The notes under the pieces are model-generated. The model was not told the origin of the DNA and searched no databases. It worked only from the letters and a program-made list of their open reading frames with translations. From assembly GCA_030532135.1 (NCBI GenBank), contig JAUNLT010000001.1:34591-98590 (forward strand): DNA of 64,000 bases, given 5' to 3'. Both the position numbers and the translations under genes were made by a program. The stretch is from Lagierella massiliensis. Lineage in GTDB: Bacteria; Bacillota; Clostridia; Tissierellales; Peptoniphilaceae. Positions 43,021-51,860 of the stretch are shown one piece after another; positions within the stretch are counted from its first letter, which is position 1, and each line of letters opens with the position of its first letter.

Positions 43021-44052
43021 CTAATTAGCATCTGTTTTTAATTCTTCATAAAGCTTTATTAGTTCTCTAGCAGATTTTTCTTCATCTTCATTTAAAATGG
43101 TTTTGTCAAAAATTCTCTTTTTATATTTAATATCATAGTATCTTTCACAGAGAAGTTTTGCAGGCTCAATTAAGTTTCCAAGATCAATTTGTATATTTAA
43201 ATAATTTATATTTTCTTTGGAAATATAACCTTCTAACCTTTTGACAGATTCCATAAGTTCGTTTCTATATTCGGGTTTACCATATTCTTCAACAAGATTA
43301 GAAACTCTGTGATCCATAGAAGAGTCAATGCGTATGCTATAGGCATTTCTTAAATTTTGCGATAGGGTTTTAGGTAAATTTATTGAACCAATTTTAGAAG
43401 ATTCACCCTCCATAAACACATATTTACCTTGATATTTTGAAAGTTCTTCAAATAGGAGAGATTCAAACATCTTTTGAGAAGGTTGACTTTCTAGTCCCAC
43501 GTGACCAAGTAAAGAACCCCTGTGATTTGCCAAACCTTCAAGGTCTATTACAGGATAGCCCTTTTCAGATAAAATATTTAAAATTTTGGTTTTACCACAA
43601 CCGGTGTTACCTGCAAGCACAACGGGAGTTATGGAATGTATCAATGAATCTAAATTTTCTCTAATATACTTTCTATAACCCTTATAACCGTCTTTTAACC
43701 GGTAAACTTTTATGTCTAAAGAGTTTAGCAAAGACCAAATGGACTTACTTCTATATCCTCCCCGGTCGCAGTATAAAATTACATTTCTATACTCTCGACT
43801 ATATTCCAAAATTTCATCAAATAGGTAGGGAAGCCTATTAGAGACAAATTTTACACCTTTACTCTTAGCCATCTTTGTGGAACTTCTAACATACTCTTTA
43901 CCAATAACCGCTCTTTCTTCGTCACTTAGAAGATATAAATTAGTTGACCCGGGAATTCTTTGGGTATTATATTCTAAAGGAGATCTCAAGTCGATATAGA
44001 TACTATTCTTTAAAGAAAGGCTCTCCTCGTAGCTAATATTCCAGTTCGTAAT
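43021..44052 (-). CDS. mnmH: tRNA 2-selenouridine synthase, AUU start predicted
   Basis: Rhodanese-P-loop protein (SelU/YbbB) that replaces sulfur with selenium at the wobble uridine of some tRNAs using selenophosphate. With the start proposed here it has 343 residues: rhodanese domain from YIDLRSPLEYNTQRIPG to ILYCDRGGYRSKS, with catalytic Cys near 95, and P-loop GNTGCGKT near 148-155. The longest frame with a normal start begins at TTG 43989, inside the first rhodanese strand and without a ribosome binding site. In-frame ATT at 44052 has AAGGAGG just upstream and restores a full domain. A stop codon precedes it, so no other start exists. Confidence 0.9.
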   Translation of the reverse strand: MTNWNISYEESLSLKNSIYIDLRSPLEYNTQRIPGSTNLYLLSDEERAVIGKEYVRSSTKMAKSKGVKFVSNRLPYLFDEILEYSREYRNVILYCDRGGYRSKSIWSLLNSLDIKVYRLKDGYKGYRKYIRENLDSLIHSITPVVLAGNTGCGKTKILNILSEKGYPVIDLEGLANHRGSLLGHVGLESQPSQKMFESLLFEELSKYQGKYVFMEGESSKIGSINLPKTLSQNLRNAYSIRIDSSMDHRVSNLVEEYGKPEYRNELMESVKRLEGYISKENINYLNIQIDLGNLIEPAKLLCERYYDIKYKKRIFDKTILNEDEEKSARELIKLYEELKTDAN

Positions 44053-44071
44053 ACCACCTCCTTATGTGGTA
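44052..44071 (-). promoter_or_regulatory. Hairpin presenting the mnmH ribosome binding site
   Basis: On minus: TACCAC-ATAAGGAG-GTGGTA. A 6-bp stem with the Shine-Dalgarno in its 8-base loop; the last paired base is the A of the proposed ATT start codon. Confidence 0.6.
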
Positions 44072-44120
44072 AGATAATATTATAAAGCTAATTTACAAAT
44101 TTGTACAGATAGGTGATTAT

Positions 44121-44822
44121 ATGAGTTATGTTGAAATGATAGATAGTGTTAAGACCTACCAAGTAGGGACAAATAAAATATATGCAAATAACAAAGTTAC
44201 TTTCTCCATAGAAAAAGGGGAACTTGCAGTAATAGTTGGGCCTAGTGGTGCTGGGAAGTCCACTGTTTTAAACATACTTGGAGGAATGGACACAAATGAT
44301 TCGGGAAAAGTCATAATAGATGGGAAAGACATCTCCCAATTTAACGAAAGACAGTTAACGAAGTATAGAAGAAATGATGTGGGATTTGTATTTCAATTTT
44401 ATAACCTGATACCGAATCTTACTACAAAAGAAAATGTAGAGCTTGCCTCCCAAATAGTTAGCGATGCAAAAGATGCGGTTGAAGTTTTGAAACAAGTTGG
44501 ACTTGAACACAGAATAGACAATTTTCCTGCACAGCTTTCCGGGGGAGAACAACAAAGAGTTGCAATAGCTAGGGCGCTTGCAAAAAAACCTAAACTTCTC
44601 CTATGTGACGAGCCTACGGGAGCCTTGGACTATCATACGGGTAAGGCCGTTTTAAAATTACTGCAGAAAACTTGTGAAGAGACAGGAACTACAGTTATCT
44701 TAATTACACATAATCAAGCTATAACACCCATTGCAAACAGAGTAATAGAGATAAATGATGCAAAAGTTAGGAATACGATTATAAACGATAAACCAAGATC
44801 CATTGACGAAATAGAGTGGTAG
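44121..44822 (+). CDS. ABC transporter ATPase, MacB/LolD type
   Basis: 233 residues. Walker [10 protein letters not shown] near residue 39, signature [15 protein letters not shown], Walker [13 protein letters not shown]-loop ITHNQAI: the pattern of ATPases that serve FtsX-like mechanotransmission permeases. The permease gene follows with a single base between stop and start. RBS AGGTG before ATG 44121. Divergent from mnmH across 68 bases. Confidence 0.93.
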   Translation: MSYVEMIDSVKTYQVGTNKIYANNKVTFSIEKGELAVIVGPSGAGKSTVLNILGGMDTNDSGKVIIDGKDISQFNERQLTKYRRNDVGFVFQFYNLIPNLTTKENVELASQIVSDAKDAVEVLKQVGLEHRIDNFPAQLSGGEQQRVAIARALAKKPKLLLCDEPTGALDYHTGKAVLKLLQKTCEETGTTVILITHNQAITPIANRVIEINDAKVRNTIINDKPRSIDEIEW

Positions 44823-44823
44823 T

Positions 44824-47800
44824 ATGAAAGCTATAAATAAAGATATTTTAAAAGAAGTTAACAAGTCCAAAGGTAGGTTTTTTTCCATATTAATAATGGT
44901 TGCCATAGGAGTGCTAGTATTTTTAGGACTTAAAGTTACAGGCCCTGTTATGACAAAGCGAGGAGAAGATTTCTTAAAAGACACCAACGCTTCTGACATT
45001 ACAGTTAAATCAACCCTAGGAATGGATGAAAAAGATTTAAAGTTAATAAGCTCAAATGAAAATGTAAAAGACTATGAAAAAGTCTATAGTAAAGATTTTT
45101 TCATAGGAGAGAGTGTTATCACAATTAATTCCATAAATGAAAAAATTTCAACCCTTCAATTGGTAGAGGGAGAATTTCCAAAGAACAATAAAGAAATTGT
45201 TTTAAATATTTCTGGAAAAGACAAGTATAAAATAGGAGATTTTATCAAGGTTTCAAAAGAAGAATTAAATCCCTATGGAATTGAAGAGGAAAATGGTGAA
45301 TATGCCCTCAAGAATTACAACTTTAAAGTAACGGGATTTGTAAAAAGTCCAAGCTATGTGGACAATATAGAACTTGGGACTACAAACTTAGGCTCGGGAA
45401 TTGTGGAAGAAATAGGTTTTGTACAAAAGGAAAATTTCAATGTTGAAGAGTTTTCGAAACTTCACCTATTGTTAAATTATGATGGGCTAAGGCAATTTGA
45501 TAATGAAGAATATATAAAAGTTCTTAAGACATCTTCAGATGACTTGGAAAACTTATTAACAAAAAGGCGAATAGACGTTTTTAATCAACAGAAAGAAGAT
45601 ATTATAAACAAGATTAAAGACGGGGAAAAAGAAATTGAGGATGCAAATAAAAAAATAGAAGACGGAAAAAAACAGATTCAAGATGCCAAGTTAAAGGTTC
45701 AAGAAGGCTATAAAACATATGAGACACAAAAAGAGAAGTACGAAAAAGCCTTAGTTGAAAATAAAAAAGAATTGGAAGATGCTAGAAAAAAGCTTTTATC
45801 TAAAAAGCCAGAGCTTGAAAAAAATAGACAAATAATTAAAAGTTCGGAAAAGAAACTTCAAGAAGCAAAAGCTCAACTAGATAAGGGGAAACAAGAGCTA
45901 GACTTGGCAAAAGCACAATACGAAGAGAATGTTCTAAAATTGCAACAGGGTTTTAAAGATTTAGAAAGTAGTAAAGAAGAGCTTAACAAAGGTCTTGAAA
46001 ATATAAACACTACAATTGTAAAAATAGAAGAAGGGCGTAAACAACTACCAGAACTAGAAAAACAGCTAGCTGTATTGAAAGAAAACAAACCCTCTTTAGA
46101 GACGGGAATTTCAAATTTAAATGAACAGATTAAAAATATAAATATAGAAATTCAAAATCTACACAAACTCTTAGAAGAAAACCCGGAAGACACTACGATA
46201 AATGAGAAGATAGATAATTTAATTGTGGCAAGAGATGATCTTTCAACACAATTAGCTCCTCTTGAAAAAAAACTTCAAAGTTTAAACCAAGGAATTACAA
46301 ATTTAGAAACTGCAATTTCTGAAATAAAAAAGGGAATTGCAATGAAAGAAGAACTTTTGCAAAAAAGAGAACAAATAAATTTGGGCCTTGAGCAAATTGA
46401 GGTGGAGAGAAAAAAACTTGAAGAGGGGAAAATAAAACTAGAAGAGGGAAAAACTCTACTTGAAGAAAAGACGGCCCAGTGGGAAAAGGGAAAAGCACAA
46501 TACGACAAGAACTTGGAAGAATTTAAAATTGGTAAGAAAAAGTTTGAAAAGGGAGAAAGGGAATTCAATTCCTCAAAAAAGATAATAGATGACAACTTTG
46601 CCCTATATGAAAAAGGTAAAGCTGAAGGAAAGGCTCAACTTGAAGAGGGGCTTAAAAAGCTTCAGGATTCAGAAAAAGAAATTGCAAAAAACGAAGCGGA
46701 GCTATTAACCAAAGAGGCAAAGGCTAAAAAAGAAATAGATAAGGCACAGGGAAAATTAGATGATGCAAGAAGATTTTTAAAAGTCTTAATGGAACCTGAG
46801 TACAAAGTTGTAAGTAGGGAAAATGATAGAGTTTTGTATAACTTTTTTGATGAAGCTTCAAGACTTGACATTATAAGTAATATATTTCCAGTGTTTTTCT
46901 TTTTTATAGCAATATTAGTATCCCTTACCACTATGACGAGAATGGTGGAGGAACAGAGAATTCAAATAGGAACCCTCAAGGCGTTAGGATATGGGAATAA
47001 AGAGATAATTAAAAAGTACTTTATTTACGGAGGACTTGCATCGGTTATAGGTTCTGTAATAGGAATAATAATAGGACATAAACTAATTTCACCTATTATA
47101 TTTTCTGCTTATGTTTCCCACTATATATTTGAAGTAGGAAATATACCCTATAACTTTAAATATTCCATATTATCCTTGGCAATAGGTGTTCTTTGCACTA
47201 CCTTTGCAGGAGTTCTTGCAACAAGAAATTCACTAAAAGAAAATTCCGCCTCACTTCTTAGACCAAAACCACCTAAAGGTGGGGTTAGAATATTACTAGA
47301 AAGAGTTAGGTTTATATGGAAAAGACTTTCATTTATGCAGAAAGTTACAATGAGAAATCTTTTTAGATATAAACGTAGAATGCTTATGACCATCATAGGA
47401 ATATCCGGTTGTACGGGACTTATATTTATGGGAATAGGAATTAGGGACTCATTATCATCTCTTATAGATAAACAATATGGTGAAATTATGAAATATGACA
47501 CCATTGCAATTTACAATAAAGACTTAAGTCCAAACGCGTTTAAAGAGTATAAAGAGCTTTTAGACGATGACAAGACCATTGAAAATTCAAAGTCCTTATA
47601 TATTGATAGTGTTACATTTGATTCCAATAGAGGACCTGATAACGAAGCAAGCCTAATGGTATTTGAAAATGCAACAGATCTAAAAGACTTTATCGTATTA
47701 AGAGATAGAAAAACAAAAAATATCATTAATCTAAAAAAAGACTCTGTAGTAATAAATGAAAAACTTGCCACTCTAAACAATTTAAAAGTAGGAGACACAT

Positions 47801-48474
47801 TAGAGATAAAGACGGGGGATAACAACCACTACAAAATTAAGGTTGGAGGTATAAACGAACTATACGCAGGCCATAATATATTCATGCCTAGAGACTACTA
47901 TGAAAAGATATTTGACAAAGAATTTAAAACCAATGGAGATATAATAATCTTCAATAACGCTGAAGATAAAAGTACCGACGATTTAATAAGACAAGTCAAC
48001 GATAACAAATCCATAGTATCGGTAATGAATGTAGACAATTATTCAGATATTTTTAGTGCTCTTATAGGCTCAATGGACGTGATGGTATTTGTGATAGTGT
48101 CCTTTGCTTGTATACTTGCGTTTGTAGTTTTATATAATTTAACCAATATAAATGTGTCGGAAAGGCTTAGAGAGCTGTCGACTATAAAAGTTTTAGGATT
48201 TTACGATAACGAAGTTACAGCCTATATCTACAGGGAAACCCTATTACTGACAATTATAGGAATATTCTTTGGATATTTGATAGGCTATCTAATGCACCTT
48301 ATAATAATTAAAAGACTTATACCAGACAATGCAATGCTTGATCCGGGACTAAGACTGACAAACTTTTTAATCTCAGGTTTAATTACAATAGGATTTGCGT
48401 TAGTGGTTATGATTGTAATCCATAGAAAACTCAAAAAAGTAGATATGGTAGAAGCGTTAAAAGCGGTAGAATAA
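44824..48474 (+). CDS. FtsX-like ABC permease with very long coiled-coil ectodomain
   Basis: 1216 residues. First membrane helix (residues about 17-37) and a MacB-type periplasmic-core-like domain up to about 255, then roughly 380 residues of highly charged heptad-rich coiled coil (IKDGEKEIEDANKKIEDGKK and many KLEEGK-like repeats to about 650), then an FtsX core of three helices (from about 680), and a second FtsX half at the C-terminus (ALIGSMDVMVFVIVSFACILA). Two FtsX modules make it a whole permease in one chain, working with the ATPase just upstream. It probably transmits ATP-driven movement to an outside partner; substrate or partner unknown. Confidence 0.9.
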   Translation: MKAINKDILKEVNKSKGRFFSILIMVAIGVLVFLGLKVTGPVMTKRGEDFLKDTNASDITVKSTLGMDEKDLKLISSNENVKDYEKVYSKDFFIGESVITINSINEKISTLQLVEGEFPKNNKEIVLNISGKDKYKIGDFIKVSKEELNPYGIEEENGEYALKNYNFKVTGFVKSPSYVDNIELGTTNLGSGIVEEIGFVQKENFNVEEFSKLHLLLNYDGLRQFDNEEYIKVLKTSSDDLENLLTKRRIDVFNQQKEDIINKIKDGEKEIEDANKKIEDGKKQIQDAKLKVQEGYKTYETQKEKYEKALVENKKELEDARKKLLSKKPELEKNRQIIKSSEKKLQEAKAQLDKGKQELDLAKAQYEENVLKLQQGFKDLESSKEELNKGLENINTTIVKIEEGRKQLPELEKQLAVLKENKPSLETGISNLNEQIKNINIEIQNLHKLLEENPEDTTINEKIDNLIVARDDLSTQLAPLEKKLQSLNQGITNLETAISEIKKGIAMKEELLQKREQINLGLEQIEVERKKLEEGKIKLEEGKTLLEEKTAQWEKGKAQYDKNLEEFKIGKKKFEKGEREFNSSKKIIDDNFALYEKGKAEGKAQLEEGLKKLQDSEKEIAKNEAELLTKEAKAKKEIDKAQGKLDDARRFLKVLMEPEYKVVSRENDRVLYNFFDEASRLDIISNIFPVFFFFIAILVSLTTMTRMVEEQRIQIGTLKALGYGNKEIIKKYFIYGGLASVIGSVIGIIIGHKLISPIIFSAYVSHYIFEVGNIPYNFKYSILSLAIGVLCTTFAGVLATRNSLKENSASLLRPKPPKGGVRILLERVRFIWKRLSFMQKVTMRNLFRYKRRMLMTIIGISGCTGLIFMGIGIRDSLSSLIDKQYGEIMKYDTIAIYNKDLSPNAFKEYKELLDDDKTIENSKSLYIDSVTFDSNRGPDNEASLMVFENATDLKDFIVLRDRKTKNIINLKKDSVVINEKLATLNNLKVGDTLEIKTGDNNHYKIKVGGINELYAGHNIFMPRDYYEKIFDKEFKTNGDIIIFNNAEDKSTDDLIRQVNDNKSIVSVMNVDNYSDIFSALIGSMDVMVFVIVSFACILAFVVLYNLTNINVSERLRELSTIKVLGFYDNEVTAYIYRETLLLTIIGIFFGYLIGYLMHLIIIKRLIPDNAMLDPGLRLTNFLISGLITIGFALVVMIVIHRKLKKVDMVEALKAVE

Positions 48475-48490
48475 AATTTGTATATTTATA

Positions 48491-48527
48491 AACACCCTCC
48501 TTGCAAAATAGGAAGGGTGTTTTTTTA
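48491..48527 (+). terminator. Terminator of the MacB-like operon
   Basis: AACACCCT-CC and GG-A-AGGGTGTT arms (one bulge) with a T run of seven. Confidence 0.88.
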
Positions 48528-48577
48528 TACTCTTTATAATAACTTCACTTTAGATTATACTTTAAATAGGAGGAGTT

Positions 48578-49807
48578 ATGGCTAAAATAGGAATTATTGG
48601 AGGGGGAGCCTCGGGAGTATTTGCATCTATCCTACTATCAGAAATGGGTCATGAAGTACATATTTTCGAGAGAAATGATAAACTTCTGAAAAAGATTTAT
48701 GCAACGGGAAATGGAAGATGTAACTTTACTAATAGAAATATAGGAATAGAAAATTATCATGGAGAAAACGAAAAGTTTGCCATGTCGGTTATAAAAAACT
48801 TTGGATATGACGAATGTGTGAGTTTTTTTAATAGGCTGGGAGTAAAAGAACTTGAACTTGAAGATGGGAAAATTTATCCCATGAGTTTGCAGTCACTTAC
48901 AATAGCAAAAGCTCTAATAGATGAAACCGTTAATAAAAACGTGCATATACATTTAAATTCATATATAAAAAAGATAGATTTTAAGAAAGGAATAAGGATT
49001 TTAAAATATGATAATCATGGATACAAATTAGATTATCTTATAGTGGCAACGGGGGGGCGTGCAATGCCAAAGTCTGGGTCCGATGGGAATGGATATAAGC
49101 TCTTAGAAGACTTGGGACATACGATAACACATACACACCCGGGAATTGTTCAACTTACTACTAAACAAGAACTCTACAAGGGCATTCAAGGAACTAAAGT
49201 TATGGGAGATGTGTACCTTGTAAAGAACGGGGAAAAGACTTTAAGACAAAGTTCGGACATACTATTTACAGACTATGGAATATCTGGACCTGGTATATTG
49301 CAAATATCGGGAAGGTGCATTAGCGAACTTCTAGACGATAAGAAAGTTTATGTATCTTTAGACTTAGTACCCCATATGAAAGAAGACGAACTTTTTGAAT
49401 TTTTAATATCATCCATTAGTCAAAACGGGTATAAGACGCCACAAAAAATATTAAATGGTATAATACATGACAATATTTCAAAATTAATAGTAAAAGATTT
49501 GAATATAGAAAAAGAATTTTCAAATGGACTTACTAAAGAGGAGATAAAATCCATTTGTAAAAAATGTAAAGACTTAAGACTTGAAATCACTGGTTATAAA
49601 TCAGAAAAAGACGGACAGGTAACTTGTGGAGGTGTAAACACCAAAGAAGTTTCACCGAAGAGCCTAAACTCAAAGATTTATGATAAACTTTATTTAATAG
49701 GAGAGATTTTAGACGTAGACGGTGATTGCGGTGGATACAATTTACATTGGGCATGGGCAAGTGCATACGCTTGCGCCCATTCAATAAATGAGGTGGAAAA
49801 TGTTTAA
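48578..49807 (+). CDS. HI0933/BaiN-like flavoprotein
   Basis: 409 residues. FAD-binding GIIGGGASGVFASILL at the N-terminus, the family signature ATGNGRCNFTNRN near residue 45, TGGRAMPKSGSDGNGY, and the C-terminal GEILDVDGDCGGYNLHWAWASAY that closes the flavin site. Members include an NAD(P)H oxidoreductase of unknown substrate and BaiN of bile-acid metabolism. RBS AGGAGG. Overlaps the next gene by eight bases. Confidence 0.9.
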   Translation: MAKIGIIGGGASGVFASILLSEMGHEVHIFERNDKLLKKIYATGNGRCNFTNRNIGIENYHGENEKFAMSVIKNFGYDECVSFFNRLGVKELELEDGKIYPMSLQSLTIAKALIDETVNKNVHIHLNSYIKKIDFKKGIRILKYDNHGYKLDYLIVATGGRAMPKSGSDGNGYKLLEDLGHTITHTHPGIVQLTTKQELYKGIQGTKVMGDVYLVKNGEKTLRQSSDILFTDYGISGPGILQISGRCISELLDDKKVYVSLDLVPHMKEDELFEFLISSISQNGYKTPQKILNGIIHDNISKLIVKDLNIEKEFSNGLTKEEIKSICKKCKDLRLEITGYKSEKDGQVTCGGVNTKEVSPKSLNSKIYDKLYLIGEILDVDGDCGGYNLHWAWASAYACAHSINEVENV

Positions 49808-51092
49808 GATGACAAGAAAGCTTCAAGAGCTTACAGATAGAGGAGAGGAACTGAAGATTGCACTTGTGGGAAGTGGAAAGATGGGAACGGGACTTGTTAA
49901 CCAAATTAGTAGAATAAAAGGTATGACCACATCTATTATAGTCGAAGAAAACCTAGAAAAGGCAAAACACGCATACCTTTCCTCGGGAGTGAAATCCGAA
50001 GATATAATAATAACAAATAAAAAATCCCAGGCAGAACTTGCCATGGAGAAGAATAAGTTTGTAATTACTGAAAATTATGAGCTTGCATATGAATTGGGAA
50101 AGATACAAGGAGTGGTAGATGCAACAGGGAATCCTCCCTTTGGAGCAAAACTTGCCCTTGAATCCATAGAACACTACAAGAACGTCATTATGTTAAATGT
50201 GGAATGTGATGCGGTAGTAGGACCAATACTATATGATAAGGCTAAGAAAAACAAAGTGATATATACTGGAACGGCAGGAGATGAACCAGGTGCTATTATG
50301 GAACTTGCAAACTTTGCTGTTGGAGCAGGGTTTAAACTACTCGCAGTGGGAAAAGGAAAGAACAATCCTTTAAATTACTACGCAACAGAAGACGAGCTAA
50401 GAGAAGAGGCACTTTCAAAAGGACTTTATCCAAAGATGCTTACAGCATTTGTAGATGGAACTAATACCATGATAGAATTAACCTCAATTGCTAACGCATT
50501 AGGGTTTACACCGGACATACCAGGCTGTCATGGAATAACCACAGATATTAAATCCATGAATAAACAGTTTTGTTTAAAGGAGCAAGGAGGAATTTTAAAC
50601 AATTATAGAATAGTAGACTTTTGTTTTGGAATAGCTCCAGGGGTTTTTGCAGTGGTAACCCATGACACAAAAGAAGTACATGACTTGATGGGATATTTGT
50701 CCATGGGGGAAGGTCCAAACTATATTTTATATAGGCCATACCACTTGACTAGTCTAGAAACACCCATAACTATTTACAATGCTATTGTAGAAAAAGATGC
50801 TACGATAGTTCCTGAAAAAGGACAAGTTTCAGATACTATTACACTTGCAAAAAGAGATTTAAAAAAGGGACAAACACTAGAGGGAATAGGTGGAAGAGAT
50901 GTATATGGTCAAATTATTAGCCATATTGACCAAAGAAAGAAAAATCTTTTACCAATAGGACTTATTACTAAAAAGACAAAACTCAAGGTAGATGTTAAAA
51001 AGGATCAGCCATTGACACATGATATGGTTGAATTAGAAGAAGATCAAACCATAATAAAACTTAGAAGAAAACAAGACGAACTAGGATTATAG
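49800..51092 (+). CDS. NAD(P)-dependent oxidoreductase with SAF domain
   Basis: 430 residues. N-terminal Rossmann motif ALVGSGKMGTGLVNQI, a homoserine-dehydrogenase-like middle (VDATGNPPFGAKLAL, GTAGDEPGAIMELANFA), and a C-terminal SAF domain (ITLAKRDLKKGQTLEG; KKDQPLTHDMVELEE). The exact reaction is not known for this family. I start at ATG 49800 after GAGGTGG, overlapping the flavoprotein stop; an ATG four codons earlier sits in the ribosome binding site. Tight spacing with the flavoprotein and fRMsr genes suggests one operon. Confidence 0.82.
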   Translation: MFKMTRKLQELTDRGEELKIALVGSGKMGTGLVNQISRIKGMTTSIIVEENLEKAKHAYLSSGVKSEDIIITNKKSQAELAMEKNKFVITENYELAYELGKIQGVVDATGNPPFGAKLALESIEHYKNVIMLNVECDAVVGPILYDKAKKNKVIYTGTAGDEPGAIMELANFAVGAGFKLLAVGKGKNNPLNYYATEDELREEALSKGLYPKMLTAFVDGTNTMIELTSIANALGFTPDIPGCHGITTDIKSMNKQFCLKEQGGILNNYRIVDFCFGIAPGVFAVVTHDTKEVHDLMGYLSMGEGPNYILYRPYHLTSLETPITIYNAIVEKDATIVPEKGQVSDTITLAKRDLKKGQTLEGIGGRDVYGQIISHIDQRKKNLLPIGLITKKTKLKVDVKKDQPLTHDMVELEEDQTIIKLRRKQDELGL

Positions 51093-51100
51093 GAGAAGTT

Positions 51101-51577
51101 ATGAAAAAATATGAAAAATTGTTAGAAAGTTTTTTAGATGAAATTGTAAAGTACAAGAGCTTTAATGAAAAACTTGAGTTTGTATCTAAAGTTCTATACA
51201 ATAATATGGACAATGTAATCTGGGCTGGATTTTACCTTATGGATAGAGAGGGAGATTTAGTGTTAGGACCTTATGAAGGGGAACCTGCATGTGTTAGAAT
51301 ACCTGTGGGAGAAGGGGTCTGTGGAACTTGTGCGCTTTTAATGGAAACTAAAAAAGTCTATGACGTTTCAAAGTTTCCTGGACATATTGTCTGTGACCAG
51401 TCGGCAAAGTCGGAATTAGTAGTACCCATAATTAAAAACGATGTATGTTATGGTGTAATAGACATAGACTCTGACGTTTTAAATAACTTTACAGTAGAAG
51501 ATCAAAACTTTGTTGAAGATATGAGAAATCTTATAGTAAATTCCATAGATTTTAAAGAGATAAATCTTGACAAATAA
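51101..51577 (+). CDS. msrC: Free methionine-(R)-sulfoxide reductase
   Basis: 158-residue GAF-fold enzyme that repairs free Met-R-sulfoxide. WAGFYLMDREGDLVLGPYEG is the GAF entry. All three functional cysteines are in place: GEPACVRI, GVCGTCALL and GHIVCDQSAKSELVVP. RBS AGGAG before ATG 51101, eight bases after the oxidoreductase gene. Adds to the oxidative-damage repair capacity of this segment. Confidence 0.93.
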   Translation: MKKYEKLLESFLDEIVKYKSFNEKLEFVSKVLYNNMDNVIWAGFYLMDREGDLVLGPYEGEPACVRIPVGEGVCGTCALLMETKKVYDVSKFPGHIVCDQSAKSELVVPIIKNDVCYGVIDIDSDVLNNFTVEDQNFVEDMRNLIVNSIDFKEINLDK

Positions 51578-51604
51578 AATCATTGATTATAGAATATAAA
51601 ACAT

Positions 51605-51817
51605 TAAAGACTGAAAAGACCGTTTTTTCATGAAAGTTATAGAGAGATTCGGCTAGGTGGAACGAATTACGGAAGTGAAAAAAAGATCATCTTGGAGTTG
51701 GATATTCGAAAGGTAGAATATCCCGTTGTACGCGTTAAGTATTAGAGTGGTGAAAGCAATTCACAATTTGGGTGGTACCGCGGAAATTTCGTCCCTAGTT
51801 TTACTAGGGGCTTTTTT
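51605..51817 (+). promoter_or_regulatory. T-box leader of ileS
   Basis: tRNA-responsive transcription attenuator. The T-box sequence GGGTGGTACCGCGG is at 51770-51783, the Stem I region begins near AGAGAGATTC, and consecutive ATC codons at 51686-51691 are candidate Ile specifiers. The terminator CCCTAGT-TTT-ACTAGGG plus T run is at 51793-51817. Uncharged tRNA-Ile would stabilise the antiterminator. Confidence 0.93.
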
Positions 51818-51860
51818 ATTGTACAAAACCCAAGTTTAATATAGATAGAGAGGGGAAAAC

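Noticed and set aside
45873-46931. Several minus-strand frames rich in Ser, Phe and Leu within the coiled-coil permease
   Set aside because: They are shadows of the Lys/Glu-rich coiled coil read in reverse, without ribosome binding sites.
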